Below, piece by piece: positions 1 through 10,360 of a stretch of DNA of 64,000 nucleotides. The DNA comes from Isochrysis galbana. Its lineage: Eukaryota; Haptophyta; Isochrysidales; Isochrysidaceae. The stretch's first letter is position 1. Each line of letters begins with the position of its first letter. The notes under the pieces are model-generated. The model was not told the DNA's origin. It saw nothing but the letters and a program-made list of their open reading frames with translations, and did no database searches. Position numbers and translations under genes: made by a program. The stretch is from NCBI GenBank assembly GCA_018136815.1, contig CM030938.1:5046749-5110748 (forward strand), in the 5' to 3' direction.

Positions 1-45
1 CTAGGCATGGGCAGCGACGCCGCCTCAAGACATGTCCTCCCTCTT

Positions 46-420
46 GTCTTGAGTCGAAATTTTTGGTGCTTGAAGCAGAGGGCAAGGGGGTTTGTGCTTC
101 TTGGGTTAGTTGTAGTTGGAAGAGGGAGTGGGAGAGGGAGTGAAGTGTTGGAAGAGGGCCCAAGGCAGGGCACTGAGTTGTAGGTAATTGTGGCCCACAA
201 GAGTGGGGTGAAAACCTGAAGTGTATCAACAAGGGTCTTGAGTTGAAATTTTTGGTGCTTTGAACAGAGGGCGAGGGGGTTCGTGCTGTTTGGGTTGGTT
301 CTAGAGGGAAGGGAGAGTAGGAGAGGGAGTCAAGTGTTGAAGGAGGGCCCAAGGCAGGGCACTGAGTTGTAGGTTCTTGTGGCCCACAGGAGTGGGGTGA
401 AAACGAGAAGTGAGTCAACA
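46..420. repeat. Two-copy tandem repeat, unit about 189 bp
   Basis: Unit 1 (46-234) and unit 2 (235-420) share the order gtcttgagt, gaaatttttggtgctt, gagggcccaaggcagggcac, tgtggcccaca and gagtggggtgaaaac, with scattered substitutions. No coding capacity is evident. The repeat may continue to the left of the window. Confidence 0.85.
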
Positions 421-423
421 TGT

Positions 424-984
424 TGAAAAACAGAGGCACAAGTTGCTCTCCGTAGGAGATTGATGTTTGTGAAGTGCCCTCCCATGTTGGGTGCACTGAT
501 GGTAGAGGTTTCCACCATGGGGAGGGCAGCTAAGCTGCCCTCCCACATGAGGTGCTCTTGGGGTGGGAGGGTTTCCCACTGTTGGAGGGGGTCTCAAAGA
601 CCCCCTGCATGCTACGCAGAGCCATGGGGGCAACCTGTTCGGTGCCAGTGCTCGCCACCCCGCGCGCTTGCGCGGGCGTGGTTTGGATGGGCTGGATGGG
701 CTCTGAGAGGGCTTTCTGACGAGCCGCCTCGGGCGGCATGGGGCGTCCCAGGTGGGGCGCGGTGGCGAGGGTCGCCTGGGGCTCGGGAGCGGTCGCGGCA
801 CGCTCCATAGTTCAAACTATAACAATAGTTTGGATTGAGTCAATATTTAGGGCGCTTGCGCCAGGCCCGTCCATATTTAGTGCGCGCCGGGCTGCCGGCC
901 GCGCGGACGCGCGGACCAACGGAACGCTCAGCAGGCAGCGGCTGACGCCGCGGCCGTGCGCGCTAGAGCGCCCAGCACCAGCAC
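424..984. other. Non-coding GC-rich stretch with a small palindrome
   Basis: I see no convincing gene. Positions 522-542 form a near-perfect inverted repeat (gagggcagct / agctgccctc). The reading frames here have no recognisable motif and look like products of the base composition. Confidence 0.5.
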
Positions 985-1333
985 ATCTCACACTCACTGT
1001 GGTGGATCGTGTGGAGCTGTGGCTGTGGTGCGGCTGGGTGTGAGAGGAGGCTGAACTGTAACATGAGAAGTATGGCCCGACTGGAGCATGGGGGGTGAAC
1101 AATGGGGAGCCGAGGAAGCGTGCGGGGACGGGGCCGAAGACATGGGCGCACTCTCAGCCATCACGGGGCACAGCGACACGAGAACGGGAACGAGGGACGG
1201 ACGAGGGGGCACGGAAGGCGCTCGAGCGATAGCGCGGAGCGTAGTCAAGACACCGAGAGAAAACGTCACGCGCGGGGGGGAAGGGAATCGCGCGGGAAAG
1301 AGATAGACAGAAGGGGGTCGGGAACTCAAGGAA

Positions 1334-3152
1334 AAAAAAAACTTCTTAATATTCTCGCCGCGCGCGCGACCCTGCACGGTATCTTCGCAGCCTCGCCCGT
1401 TTCCCTTCACTCCCCCTACACCTGCCTTGCGGCTCGTCCCCTCGTGCTCTACCTAGGGGCTGGGTGTCGTGGGTCTCCAGTGGCAGACGGTGTGTGCCGA
1501 TTCGCGATGGCCTGTTTCGCGCCTTCCTCCTATGCCATCGGGCTACCGGCTATTGTGTGTTTGCTCCTTGTGCTGGGTGTCAGGCAGCTGTGGTCAATGT
1601 GTCTAGGGCCTACTTTAGGATGGTGGGCGGCTCGCGGCGCGGGGTCGCTTGGTTAGGCTAGTCGCTCTGCTATGTTGAGGGCTTCCGCTACCAGAGATAG
1701 ATTCGTGCTCATGACTAGGGCGCCTTTGTTGTTAGTTAAGAAGACAGGGGCGCTGAGGTCGTGTGGAGATTTGATTTTCGGCTTCCTTCCCAGGGAGGCC
1801 TTGCGCGTGCGTGCGGTTAAGAAGTTGTCCGGAGGTTCCCGACCTCTGACGAGGGCCGTGAACCTGCTTAGGACTCTTTCGATAACCGGTACGTGGTGGA
1901 AGGTGTGATTTTCGAATTCCACTTTGTAGAAGTCGCTTATGATGTATCTCCATGCTATTAGGTAGAGGGCTTTAAGGCTATCCGGCGTCGGGGAATTCGG
2001 GTATGCGAATAGTCTGTCTTTGATTTTTTGAGTCGTCGATCTGTCTTTCGCCGGGGTGTACCCCGCTACGGCTTCTATGGTTTGAAATATCGGAAGCGTG
2101 GACGGGCATCTAGCTAGGTGCGTCGAGTTTTCTCTGTGTTTCCCGCAGAGTCTACATCTTGTGGTGGTCGCCGCTGCGAACCGGTTTCGCGTACCCAGCC
2201 TCCTATGGGTAACGTGCTTGAAGTGCAGGTGTTTGTCTGTGTGTTTTAGTAGGGGGTGGGTATAGAGTTTCGCCACGTGCTTCCATTCGTCGTGCGTTAG
2301 GTCTAGCTTGCGGGCCCACGCCTCTCGCGCTGGCTGAGGTTTGTTGCGGGGGCCGTCCCCTTTGAGCTCTCGCGTTATATCCGACACGGTGATTTGGTCT
2401 AGTTGTGTCTTTTCGTTAAGCGTGTACTCGTCCGCAAGAGGGAATTCGAGGTGTTTCGGGCCTTTTAGTCCATTTTCCCATTTGGCTGGGGCGTAGTAGT
2501 GATCCTCCTCGCCCGGTTTTGCTACCACGGTGGTGTCTGTGGTCTCGCCTAGATAGTTGGTGTTTGTATAGATCCATATGCTATTCATTCTAGTTGTGTA
2601 CGTGTCGCTCTCGGAGACTTTGGTTTCTCTAGACACTTCTAGCGGCAATGCTGACGCGCTCGGCGATCCCGTGCTCGACTCGGCGGGGGCCGGGTCATGG
2701 GGCGGGGTCTCTTTTGCTTTTTCTAGGAGGTGCGAGACGTGTTGCACCACCCGCTCCCACGAGTCTAGGAATTCCGTTTTGTTTATTCTGCTCCCCTTGT
2801 GATCGAATATTTCGGGGAGGTGCTCCAGGTATTGAGCGCAATCCTCTCGCGTGTAAGGTTCCGTGAGGTCCTCGTTTTTATAGATGTTATGTGCAACGTG
2901 CGTCTGAAGGGATTCCCATAGGCTGATCCACGCCCCGCGTTTGAGCGGTGGTGGGTCGTGAGGATTGTGCCATATTGGCTGTGACAGTGCTCCTTCCCTT
3001 GTGAGTCTCGTGCGGCGTATGTTTAGGGTCCTGAAGTACACCAAGGCGTCCTTCCAGAATGCTGGCAGTGCCGGGTTTCCCCTGATACTGCGGGTGAGCG
3101 TCTTCGTAGGAATCGAGGATAGGACTGCCCCGCGGCCGAGTCCAGTCCGGCA
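1334..3152 (-). mobile_element. 5'-truncated non-LTR retrotransposon LINE-T, copy 1
   Basis: The insertion is flanked by a 17-bp target-site duplication, gtcgggaactcaaggaa, at 1317-1333 and 3153-3169. The Rep-G copy near 33820 reads gtcgggagctcaagga without an insert, so it is a paralogous empty site. The element lies on the minus strand and carries the C-terminal part of a LINE ORF2. It ends at its 3' side in gaatattaagaag followed by a run of T on the element strand. Its 3' UTR is shared with copy 2 (44190-44510). The head is truncated at 3152, as expected of incomplete target-primed reverse transcription. Confidence 0.88.
1653..3044 (-). CDS. LINE ORF2 C-terminal region (partial)
   Basis: This is an open frame of about 463 residues on the minus strand. 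The same frame stays open beyond 3044 to about 3152, so the listed start is not a real initiation site. No reverse transcriptase core is present; this is the region downstream of it. A CCHC-type zinc knuckle C-x2-C-x8-H-x3-C (CRLCGKHRENSTHLARC) lies around residue 290, a common feature of LINE ORF2 C-termini. The final residues match those read in copy 2 at 43830-44190 (for example SPTPDSLKALYLIAW and HHVPVIER). The 5' truncation makes it non-autonomous, so translation is doubtful. Confidence 0.8.
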   Translation of the reverse strand: MVYFRTLNIRRTRLTREGALSQPIWHNPHDPPPLKRGAWISLWESLQTHVAHNIYKNEDLTEPYTREDCAQYLEHLPEIFDHKGSRINKTEFLDSWERVVQHVSHLLEKAKETPPHDPAPAESSTGSPSASALPLEVSRETKVSESDTYTTRMNSIWIYTNTNYLGETTDTTVVAKPGEEDHYYAPAKWENGLKGPKHLEFPLADEYTLNEKTQLDQITVSDITRELKGDGPRNKPQPAREAWARKLDLTHDEWKHVAKLYTHPLLKHTDKHLHFKHVTHRRLGTRNRFAAATTTRCRLCGKHRENSTHLARCPSTLPIFQTIEAVAGYTPAKDRSTTQKIKDRLFAYPNSPTPDSLKALYLIAWRYIISDFYKVEFENHTFHHVPVIERVLSRFTALVRGREPPDNFLTARTRKASLGRKPKIKSPHDLSAPVFLTNNKGALVMSTNLSLVAEALNIAERLA

Positions 3153-3297
3153 GTCGGGAACTCAAGGAAGCACTCGGGGAGAGACGGGAGGGGAGAGGGG
3201 GAAGAGGGCTTCCGCGGGGAGCCGGGGAGAGGAGAGGAGAGGGGGGGCGGACCGATACGGGACGATACGGGAAGAAGAGGACTGGGGCGCCCTCGCT

Positions 3298-3440
3298 CAA
3301 GCCCGCCTGCCCGCCTTCCTCTGCTGACGGGCCTCAGCCCGTCAGCACCTCTGAAGTCGTCTCCTCCGCCGCGCCTGCCGCCGGCATGCATCCCTCCTCA
3401 TTGCCCTCAGGCCCTATGGGCCATCCCAATTCGTCAATAT
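3298..3440 (+). repeat. LTR-S gag-start fragment
   Basis: The sequence matches 10208-10352 and 61990-62150: gctcaagcccgcctgcccgc, then cctctgctgacgggc, then ccctatgggccatcccaatt. In the fuller copies this is the start of a Ser/Pro-rich open frame (MSLSPPSSPSLKP) behind an LTR-like leader. Here both ends are missing. Confidence 0.8.
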
Positions 3441-4578
3441 CGAGTCGATATCTCGCTCCATATTTAGGCGCGTAGGGCTCGATATCCGATATCAATATTT
3501 ATTTAGGGTGATGCCAATCAATATCCTGATGCTTCCTTATCTCTTCGCGACTCGCGACAGATGCGGATCAAAATCCCTCTACAAACCCCCCACACCAGCA
3601 CTATCTCTATCTCACGCACTCACAGTAATACGTAGGATACTAACGTAGACGGGACGAGCGCGTGAGAGGGGGGAAGGGGGAAGAGAGAAAAAGAAGAGAG
3701 GGGGCCCGTCGCCTCTCCTCCTCCTCACGTGAAGAGAGGGCCTTGCTGGACTTAGGAAGTAAAGATGATAGTAGAGGACGGAGGGCCATCCGTAACACAA
3801 CTGACCTTGACAACTTGAACTTGAGGCCGGTGGTAATATAGAAAAAAGCTGCGTCAGAAAAGAGTGAAGCATTACCGGGCTAGCGCAAGGACATGCTGCA
3901 CTTTGTGATTAGCACCATGCCAGGGCGCCCGCCGTAATGCCTTCGTGTGTGTGGTCCTATCATGGCGTCAACTTGCGGGTGCGTTGCAAGCAGCGATAGC
4001 GAGAGCCAAGGGAGAAGTGGGAGGCGGCGCGTGCTGCCCATGACAGCCCCACCGTTTTAATCGCAGTAGGGTAGTTCCATGTTCTAGACGGTATCGGCCT
4101 GTGGCAAGTGGCTGCACCTAGATTGGCCATGTGCCAACCGTGGTGCAAAGGGTCAAGGAAGGACATAAACGAATTGATGACGAAGATGCATGGCAATGGA
4201 CATCGTTCTACGCCGTCGCAGCCACCTACACCGCTGCTGCGGTCAAACTCAACGCACAGTCCCTCTATCTACAAGGGATAACAGGCACAACGACAGATAG
4301 CAAATAGAAATCGAGACCGCAAAGCATGGCTCGCATCTTTCCAACTTCATCTTTGTGAGGTCGCCTTCGGTGTACTACTCGCAAAGCTATAGGATGCGAA
4401 AGAGAGCTGGATATTTGAGGCCCTACCGGGCTCGATTTATCTTGGGCCTCCACGGCGATTGGCACATCTCAAGCTTCTAGCGTGGCGGTGACATCCACTT
4501 TCCTGAAGTTCCACCATTGCTTGCCACCGTATCATCACTGTGAATAGACGATTCCGGGTTCGAGCTATCCCAGCCGAC
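3441..4578. other. Intergenic, no gene seen
   Basis: An AT-richer patch with repeated atatcgatat-like words spans 3441-3520. The rest has no frame with recognisable motifs or plausible splice structure. The right end is the 3' flank of the CEP95-like gene. Confidence 0.5.
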
Positions 4579-7500
4579 TCAATCAGCAATCCTTTGCATG
4601 TGGTCGAGCCGCTCGAAGAGCTTCTGCATGAGTGCACGGCCATGAGCACGTGCTTCAGCCTCAAGTTTGCGTTCCACCCGAAGGCTGACACGCTGCCGCA
4701 TTTCACGTTCTGCGGCCTCCTCATCCAACTGATCGCCATGCATTCAAAGGAGATAGGAACAAAATAAGTGTGGCGTGGGGTAGGAGAGTACAAACAAGCA
4801 AGTATCGGTTGCGAATATGCGTTAGGCAAACGAAGTGAAGGATGCTGGAATTGCATTTAAATCATGGTGAAAAGTACTTCAGCGTCGGAAGACGACCATG
4901 CACTCACAAGCTCCAAAACGAGTCCGCCCTCAAAGTACAAGTACAACATAAAAGCAGGCCCCGGAGCGGCAACCTACCTGTTCGTGTAGAAGCTTAAGCT
5001 GCTCGGCATAAAATCCTTCGACTGCTTGGTGGCGCCGGCGGCGTTCTGCGTCTTTTGCATGGCGAATTTCATCCTGAACGGAACTGTGGGATTGCAGAGC
5101 GGGGGCGTTTGATTTGAGCTCGCATCCGATGCGCGACCATGCCCTGAGATTCGATCCTAGCTGGGCTCGTCATCGAATGCAGCCGCAATGCTAGCTAGCG
5201 CAGTCTGCATCGTGGAGACGCGCACCGTTCAAGCAACATTCGCTGCCTCTCGCTCTCTATGGCCTGTTTGTACAGCCGGCGATACGTGAGGTCTCCCTTC
5301 GCGGCTGCCTTCTCCAGGCGCGACCGGCGGCATCGCGCGACTTCTTCGGTTACACGTGCACGTCGCGCGGCAGCAATACGCGCCTCAGTGCGAGCATTAT
5401 GATCTGCGGCACGACCGCGAATCTGCGCAATGGGTGCACCCGAGTAATCAAGGCTGCGCATACAGATCGAGCAAAAGCATCATGCTCCAGCAGTTCGTGC
5501 ACGTGCGCACCAGTTCAAAGCGTTCTGCTCGCCGCACTCCTGCCAGCTGCTGGCGTACAAGCCCGGCATACTGCGCTGCCGCTGAATACCCGAGCTCCGA
5601 TTGGGCTGCCGCAGCCACCCGTGCTGCGGCTGCCGTGGCACCTGCTGCGGCCGCGGCCGCGGCTTCAACATCGTTCGCACGAGCTGCAGCTTCTGCCTCC
5701 AAGGCAGCCTGGAGCTCAGCAATCTCTGACTCGAGACGGGCAGAGGTGGTGGCGCCAGTGTCTTTGCCACTAGCACGTTTGCTGCGAGCACGACGTTGCT
5801 TGCCGCCGGCGATGTCTGCACGAAAGTTGGCAGCAGAGGCTGACCCCGAGGTACGCGGTCTCCCTGATGTTTGACGGCTAGTGCGCGTTCGGCGCTCTAT
5901 TCCCTCGGCCATCTGATGCTGGACTACTCCAGGGGAGGGCCCTCGATGGATGGTGCGGCCTGAAGAGCATCAGATGGGTGGAGTCGGCGAAATCAGTGAG
6001 AACCTTATGAGGCCAAGGTGCTAGGTGTTGAGAGGGAGGGGTGGGGTTTAGGGGTACCTCTTGAGCGTGGTGGTGCTGACTTTGCACGCTGGCCACTGGC
6101 TGGTCCATTGGAAGCTCGACCACCCGTAAGGGGCTTCTTTGGACGCTTGCCGGATGTTCCCGCAAGAGGTGCCGACCCGGTGCTTGCATTTCGGCGACGA
6201 CGGGCGCCAGCGACCCCCGGCGCACGCAGGGCCTCAGCAGCTAATGCCTCAGAACATGCTACACGGAAGGTTTCCGCCGCAGCACCTGCTGAGTCAACAG
6301 CAGCCCTAGGAAGTGCCTGCGATCCCGCCGCTCTCCGCGCAGTCTCGAGTGATTCAATGTCAACTGCCGCTGCTGAGCCCAAACATGGCTCGTGGGATCC
6401 ATCCTCCAGACCGCACACACAAGAGTCCGATTGCGCTGCAGAGCGCGCAGACTGGGGTCGACGTCCAGCTTGCGAAGAAGGACGAGCGCTGTGTGGCGGA
6501 GAGCCGTCTGCCTGCAATTCGAACGCAAACGGTAGGTCACTCCAATATGCTGGGTCACCTACTGTCCGGTGCAGAGATCCCGCACAACGATGAGCAGCGC
6601 CTTACTGGCGTATAGCATGAACGGGGAAAACCAGCAATGAGGAGGTTGCTTGAAGGTCGACACACACCTCAACGCTCAGAGGCTGAGCAGGAGTGTCATC
6701 ACGCTTCAAAAGGATGTCACACAGCTCGGCAAAGATTTCTGCGAGGTTATGAAGCGGCCAGAGCTCACCATCGGCCAATGCATCAGGGGAAATGTGGCCG
6801 AGGGGGATCTCGAGAACATCGGAAGAGATTGCATTTAGCAGGATCTGCATGGATGCAGAGGTTGTTCAAGGCACGGCGATGCGCAGGAGACAGGCCGAGA
6901 GGCAACTTGGCAGGGGCACGGTAATGCGAAGGTGACGAGCCGAGGGGCAAGTTGTCTGTGGCGATGCTGATGGCACACCTCGAAGTTCTTTGCGTGCTCC
7001 TCGCGCGTCGTAGGCTCAGTAATGACGCCTGAGAGCCGCCATGTGAAAAGCTGCCGGAGCGCAGACAAGGGGGCTACGCGTGACACAGACTCCCCTCGTC
7101 CCACCCACCCACTCATGAGTGTGCACACACACCTCACCCCCCTTCGCCACGGCATGCATTCAGGCCAGCTAGCGAGCCAACGTCTCTCTCTCTCTCTCGC
7201 TCGCTCTCTCTCTCGCTCTCCCCAACCTCCACCCCCTTCGTGTTCCCGTCCCTCCCTCCCTCTCTCCCCCCACTTCCGTTTCCCTTTCCCTTTCCATCTC
7301 CGGTCTATCTTCGTCTCCGTCTCAATCTCTGTCTCCAGCTCCGTCTCTCCGCCCCCCCCACCCCACCCCACCACCCCACCCCACCCACCCCCCGCCCTCC
7401 TCCCCGCCATTCCGCTCGCCGTGCGCGGCTTTCCTCGCCTTCTTGAACAGCAGGAGGAAGAGCGACGAGTTGCAGTCTCGGATCGAGAAGATGTTGTCGT

Positions 7501-7582
7501 TGAGCCCTGCGGTCAGCAGCACCGCATTGATGCGGCCCAGCACTTGCCGAGGCGTGGGCTCCTCGGAAGAGGAGAGCTCCAT
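4579..7582 (-). CDS. CEP95: CEP95-like centrosomal/basal-body protein, seven exons
   Basis: Proposed exons (minus strand): 7582-7385, 6844-6668, 6511-6058, 5959-5511, 5422-5226, 5083-4978 and 4728-4579. All junctions are GT-AG and phase-consistent, giving about 576 aa. Exon 1 (NAVLLTAGLNDNIFSIRDC, then SSLFLLLF) and exon 2 (LEIPLGHISPDAL, then LAEIFAEL) match, by my recollection, the N-terminal calponin-homology-like region of CEP95/CCDC45, a centrosome and spindle-pole protein. The middle is a low-complexity Ser/Ala/Arg linker. The C-terminus is a charged coiled coil (FYAEQLKLLHEQLDEEAAER) that continues to the stop. It is shorter than the vertebrate protein (about 820 aa). The end of exon 1 lies in a G-rich tract and is the least certain junction. 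Intron 1 contains a CT/GA microsatellite. A likely role is at the basal body or centrosome of a flagellate, which is inference from the family. Confidence 0.65.
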
Positions 7583-7595
7583 TTTGCCGCTGCCT

Positions 7596-8530
7596 CGTGG
7601 GAGAAGGGAGAAGGGTTAGGGGGAGGGAGGAGAGAGAAGGGGAGGGGGAGGGAGAGAGGGAGGGAAGGAGAGGGTGGCGGACGAGTCTACTAGCTACGAA
7701 GAGTACTCCCTACCCGTCGCGATTTGAGTGGAAGGGGCTTACCGTTAGAACTTCTCTCTTAAGGTGGTCCGCGGATGAGCGGGCCCACCCCGGTATTACG
7801 CGAAAGCGGCGGGTGGCGGGCGTGGCCGCCGCCGGGGGGTGGCTGGCTGTGGGGCTCACGATGGCCCTGTATGGAACTGGGTATGACCCAGGAGGTTTCG
7901 GCGAGCCTGGCAGCATCCCTGGGGGGGAGCCGTGCGACGAGGAATCGACCCCTGAGCCCCACCTCCCCTCCCAGGAAGAGTTGTTCGTCCTGTGCGTCGA
8001 CCGCGTGGTGGAGGGAGAGGGCGAGCGGCACTGGCTGTGCCCTCTGTGCAATGCAAAGGAGCCAGAGGTGGCGCAAGCGGTGCAGGAGGCCGCGAAGGCC
8101 GGCCACCGTGTGCTGTGCACGAAGGAGTGGCTGCAAGGGACGAGGCTCCCGTCAGCGCTAACCGGGCGACCGGGAGCCTGAGCCTGTTGACCAGCAGGAG
8201 CGTGAGAGCTTGGGAGGGAGAGCAAGGGCTGAGCACAAGCGAGCTGCAAGCTCACTCGCTCACTCCACTCGTGGCGCATGCTCGCGGGCCATCGCGAGCA
8301 AGAAGCGGGGGCCTCTGCGGCGTCTCCGCCGACGCCGCACAGCGCGGTGGCGGTGGTCGGCTGCCAGAAGCAGCAGGAGAAGAAGAAGAGGCGCAGAAGA
8401 CGGAGTGCTGCGGAGCTCCTCACTCCGAAGGATGAGCTTCCACGCGGGGCCCGGTCGCGCCGGGCGTCAGCATCTCTGGACTTCGGCAGTCCCTCGTTTC
8501 CACTCGTCCTCGTCTCTCCTCTGCACCGCT
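7596..8530 (+). pseudogene. Degenerate retroelement-like segment with zinc-knuckle remnant
   Basis: A frame at 7597-8181 contains C-x2-C and H-x4-C elements (WLCPLC, then AGHRVLC) that could be a gag-type zinc knuckle. It lies just upstream, on the same strand, of the gypsy protease-RT spacer fragment at 8538-9236. The first 90 bases are a GA-rich tract abutting the CEP95-like start and may be its promoter. I cannot assign the segment firmly; it could equally be noise. Confidence 0.3.
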
Positions 8531-8537
8531 CGTCGCC

Positions 8538-9236
8538 GTGATCTCCGCCGACTCGCCACGGGTAGAGGAATCGTCGCTCGTTCCTATCTCGGACAACGTT
8601 TCCTCCTGTCATGCTAGCGGCGAGTCGCCGCCGGCGATGCCGTCTCCGGTTCCGTTGCCGCCCCTCGATCCCGAGCTCGAGCCGCCCCCTCGTTTCGACT
8701 TCACACGCAGTCCTCCCTCGTCTCCTTCTCCCTCGTTTGCCGCCGTCGATGTCCAACCACTCTTCGCAAATGGATCCACGTCGGCGGCCGCGTTGAAGGA
8801 GTTCGCCCTGTACACCAGGCAGCCTATTACTATCCCCTCGCGATCGAGGGGTACGTTCTCCGTTCGCCTGCCTTTGGAGGTCATCGAGAACTACCCCGAC
8901 TCCGCCATCCTCGTCGACCGTCTACCGCCTCGTGACGGTCTCGATTCTCCTCCAATGGTCGCCACCAGCGTCGAAACCCCCACTCCGGAGGGGGAGGTGC
9001 TGATCACGGTCTGGAACCTGGCACCACGTCCTGTAACCCTTCCTGCGTGTACTCGCCGGTGGCGTCAGCCCACATCGAGTACAAGTTGCACGAGGCTCGG
9101 TCGACGGTCGCCGGCGATAGGGACGACCCCGAGTCCTCGCTCACAGAGGCACAGCTCGCGCTCCTCGACGCTATCACCATTGACCCCGACAAGCAATTGT
9201 CGCCGTCCCAGAAGCAGCGCGTACGCTGCCTGCTCG
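8538..9236 (+). pseudogene. Gypsy polyprotein fragment (protease-RT spacer region)
   Basis: The translation resembles the spacer between protease and reverse transcriptase of Gy-M. QPITIPSRSRGTFSVRLPLE aligns with EPITIPAYHRATFHVRIPLA, and AILVDRLPPRDGLDSPPM aligns with AMLVDRLPTRETIDSSPL. A frameshift near 9045 moves the match to another frame, where SPSQKQRVRCLLVR aligns with SMPQREQVRRLLAR at the start of RT. The homology stops at 9236, where LTR-S sequence begins. It is therefore a decayed piece of a second, diverged gypsy lineage. Confidence 0.75.
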
Positions 9237-10360
9237 TTAGGCTTCTCTCTTCTCTTCGTTCTTCGTTCGGTATTTATCGTTATAATTCTCTCGTTCTCGT
9301 TCTCGGTCAAAAACTTCGCGTGGACGCCTAGAATCTAGGGTTGTGGAGCGCTCTCTCTCTTTCTCTCGAAGAGAAGGGAAGTTTCCCCACCTTTCTTCCT
9401 CCCAGGCGCCTCGCAAAAAGGTTTAATTCGCTATCTCCCCGCGTGTCTTTAACTGCTTCTGGGGGCAATCAGGTTTGGTTTGCCATCTCCCCTTGGAGAT
9501 CGATTTAAGTTCGCTGCTTGGGTGAGGGAATCTTTCTCCTTGGTCCTTGGTTTGCCATCTCCCCTTGGAGATCGATTTAGATTCGCTGCTTTGGATTTGG
9601 GTTATCCTTCTCCTTGATGCAAGTTGCATGAAAGCCCTTGGTCCCGTTGGTTTTTGGTTTTCTCCTCCCTTGGTTGCTACTCAGGGTTGCTCGATAGAAA
9701 CGTCTAGAAGGTCCACGCTCAACAGCAAGATTTCTTCGATTGCAAGGATACCTCGCTGCGATCTGTATCCAATGTGATCGCCGTGGTTGCGCGACATAAC
9801 GTTCCTCTTCGACTTTCTGCCTTGGTGGGAAAATCCAAAGCGAAGACACGCTCCGACCATATCGCTTTGGATTCTCTCTCTCTCTCTCTCTCGCTCTCTC
9901 TCTCTGTCTCTCGCGACGTGTTTGAGTTACCGGCGATGTGGGGTCTCGGTTATTTCACGTTTTGCTTGGTTTGGGTGAATGATTCTAGTGCGTTCGTGAG
10001 TCGGTGCATCCTGTTGTTTTCTGTAGTTGTCCGACGTCCTGTCGTCAGTCGTCATCCGTCGCTCTCGCTCTCGTCGCTCTCGCTCTCGTAACACTCGTAC
10101 CCTACAATCCCTCCTCGCCTCGCCAGCCCCTGCCAACACAGCCCTCCTCTCACTCACCCTCGCCTCTCGCCTCTCGCTCGATGTCGCTTTCGCCGCCGTC
10201 CTCGCCGTCGCTCAAGCCCGCCTGCCCGCCTTCCTCTGCTGACGGGCCTCAGCCCGTCAGCGTCTCCGAAGTCGTCTCCTCCGCCGCGCCTGCCGCCGGT
10301 CTGCCTCCTTCCTCATTGCCCTCCGGCCCTATGGGCCATTCCAATTCGTCAGTTGAGTCC
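9237..10360 (+). repeat. LTR-S unit: LTR-like leader plus start of gag-like frame
   Basis: 9237-9470 matches 61318-61565 (gttcggtatttatcgttata, gggaagtttccccaccttt, ctgcttctgggggcaatcag). 9900-10040 matches 37150-37280. 10020-10360 matches 61800-62150. A tandem pair of about 72 bp (tttgccatctccccttggag) sits at 9476-9592 and a CT microsatellite at 9872-9912. An ATG at 10180 opens a Ser/Pro-rich frame (MSLSPPSSPSLKP) of about 62 codons that then runs into unrelated sequence. It looks like the 5' end of an LTR element that has lost its body. Confidence 0.7.

Larger units (their letters stand above)
985..3297 (+). repeat. Dispersed repeat Rep-G, split by a LINE insertion
   Basis: The segment 985-1333 resembles 33480-33890 (same strand) and, in reverse, 61195-61300 and 62150-62420. 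Shared landmarks are gtggagctgtggctgtgg, ggcgctcgagcgat, aacgtcacgcgcgggg and gtcgggaactcaagga. The repeat resumes at 3153 beyond the LINE and runs to about 3297 as a GA-rich tract. It may be LTR-derived, because LTR-S sequence adjoins it here and at 61310, but no coding part was found. Confidence 0.7.

Noticed and set aside
7022..7693. Plus-strand Ser/Pro frame antisense to CEP95-like exon 1 and intron 1
   Set aside because: CT-rich intron sequence explains it; the minus-strand gene is supported by splice phases and motifs.
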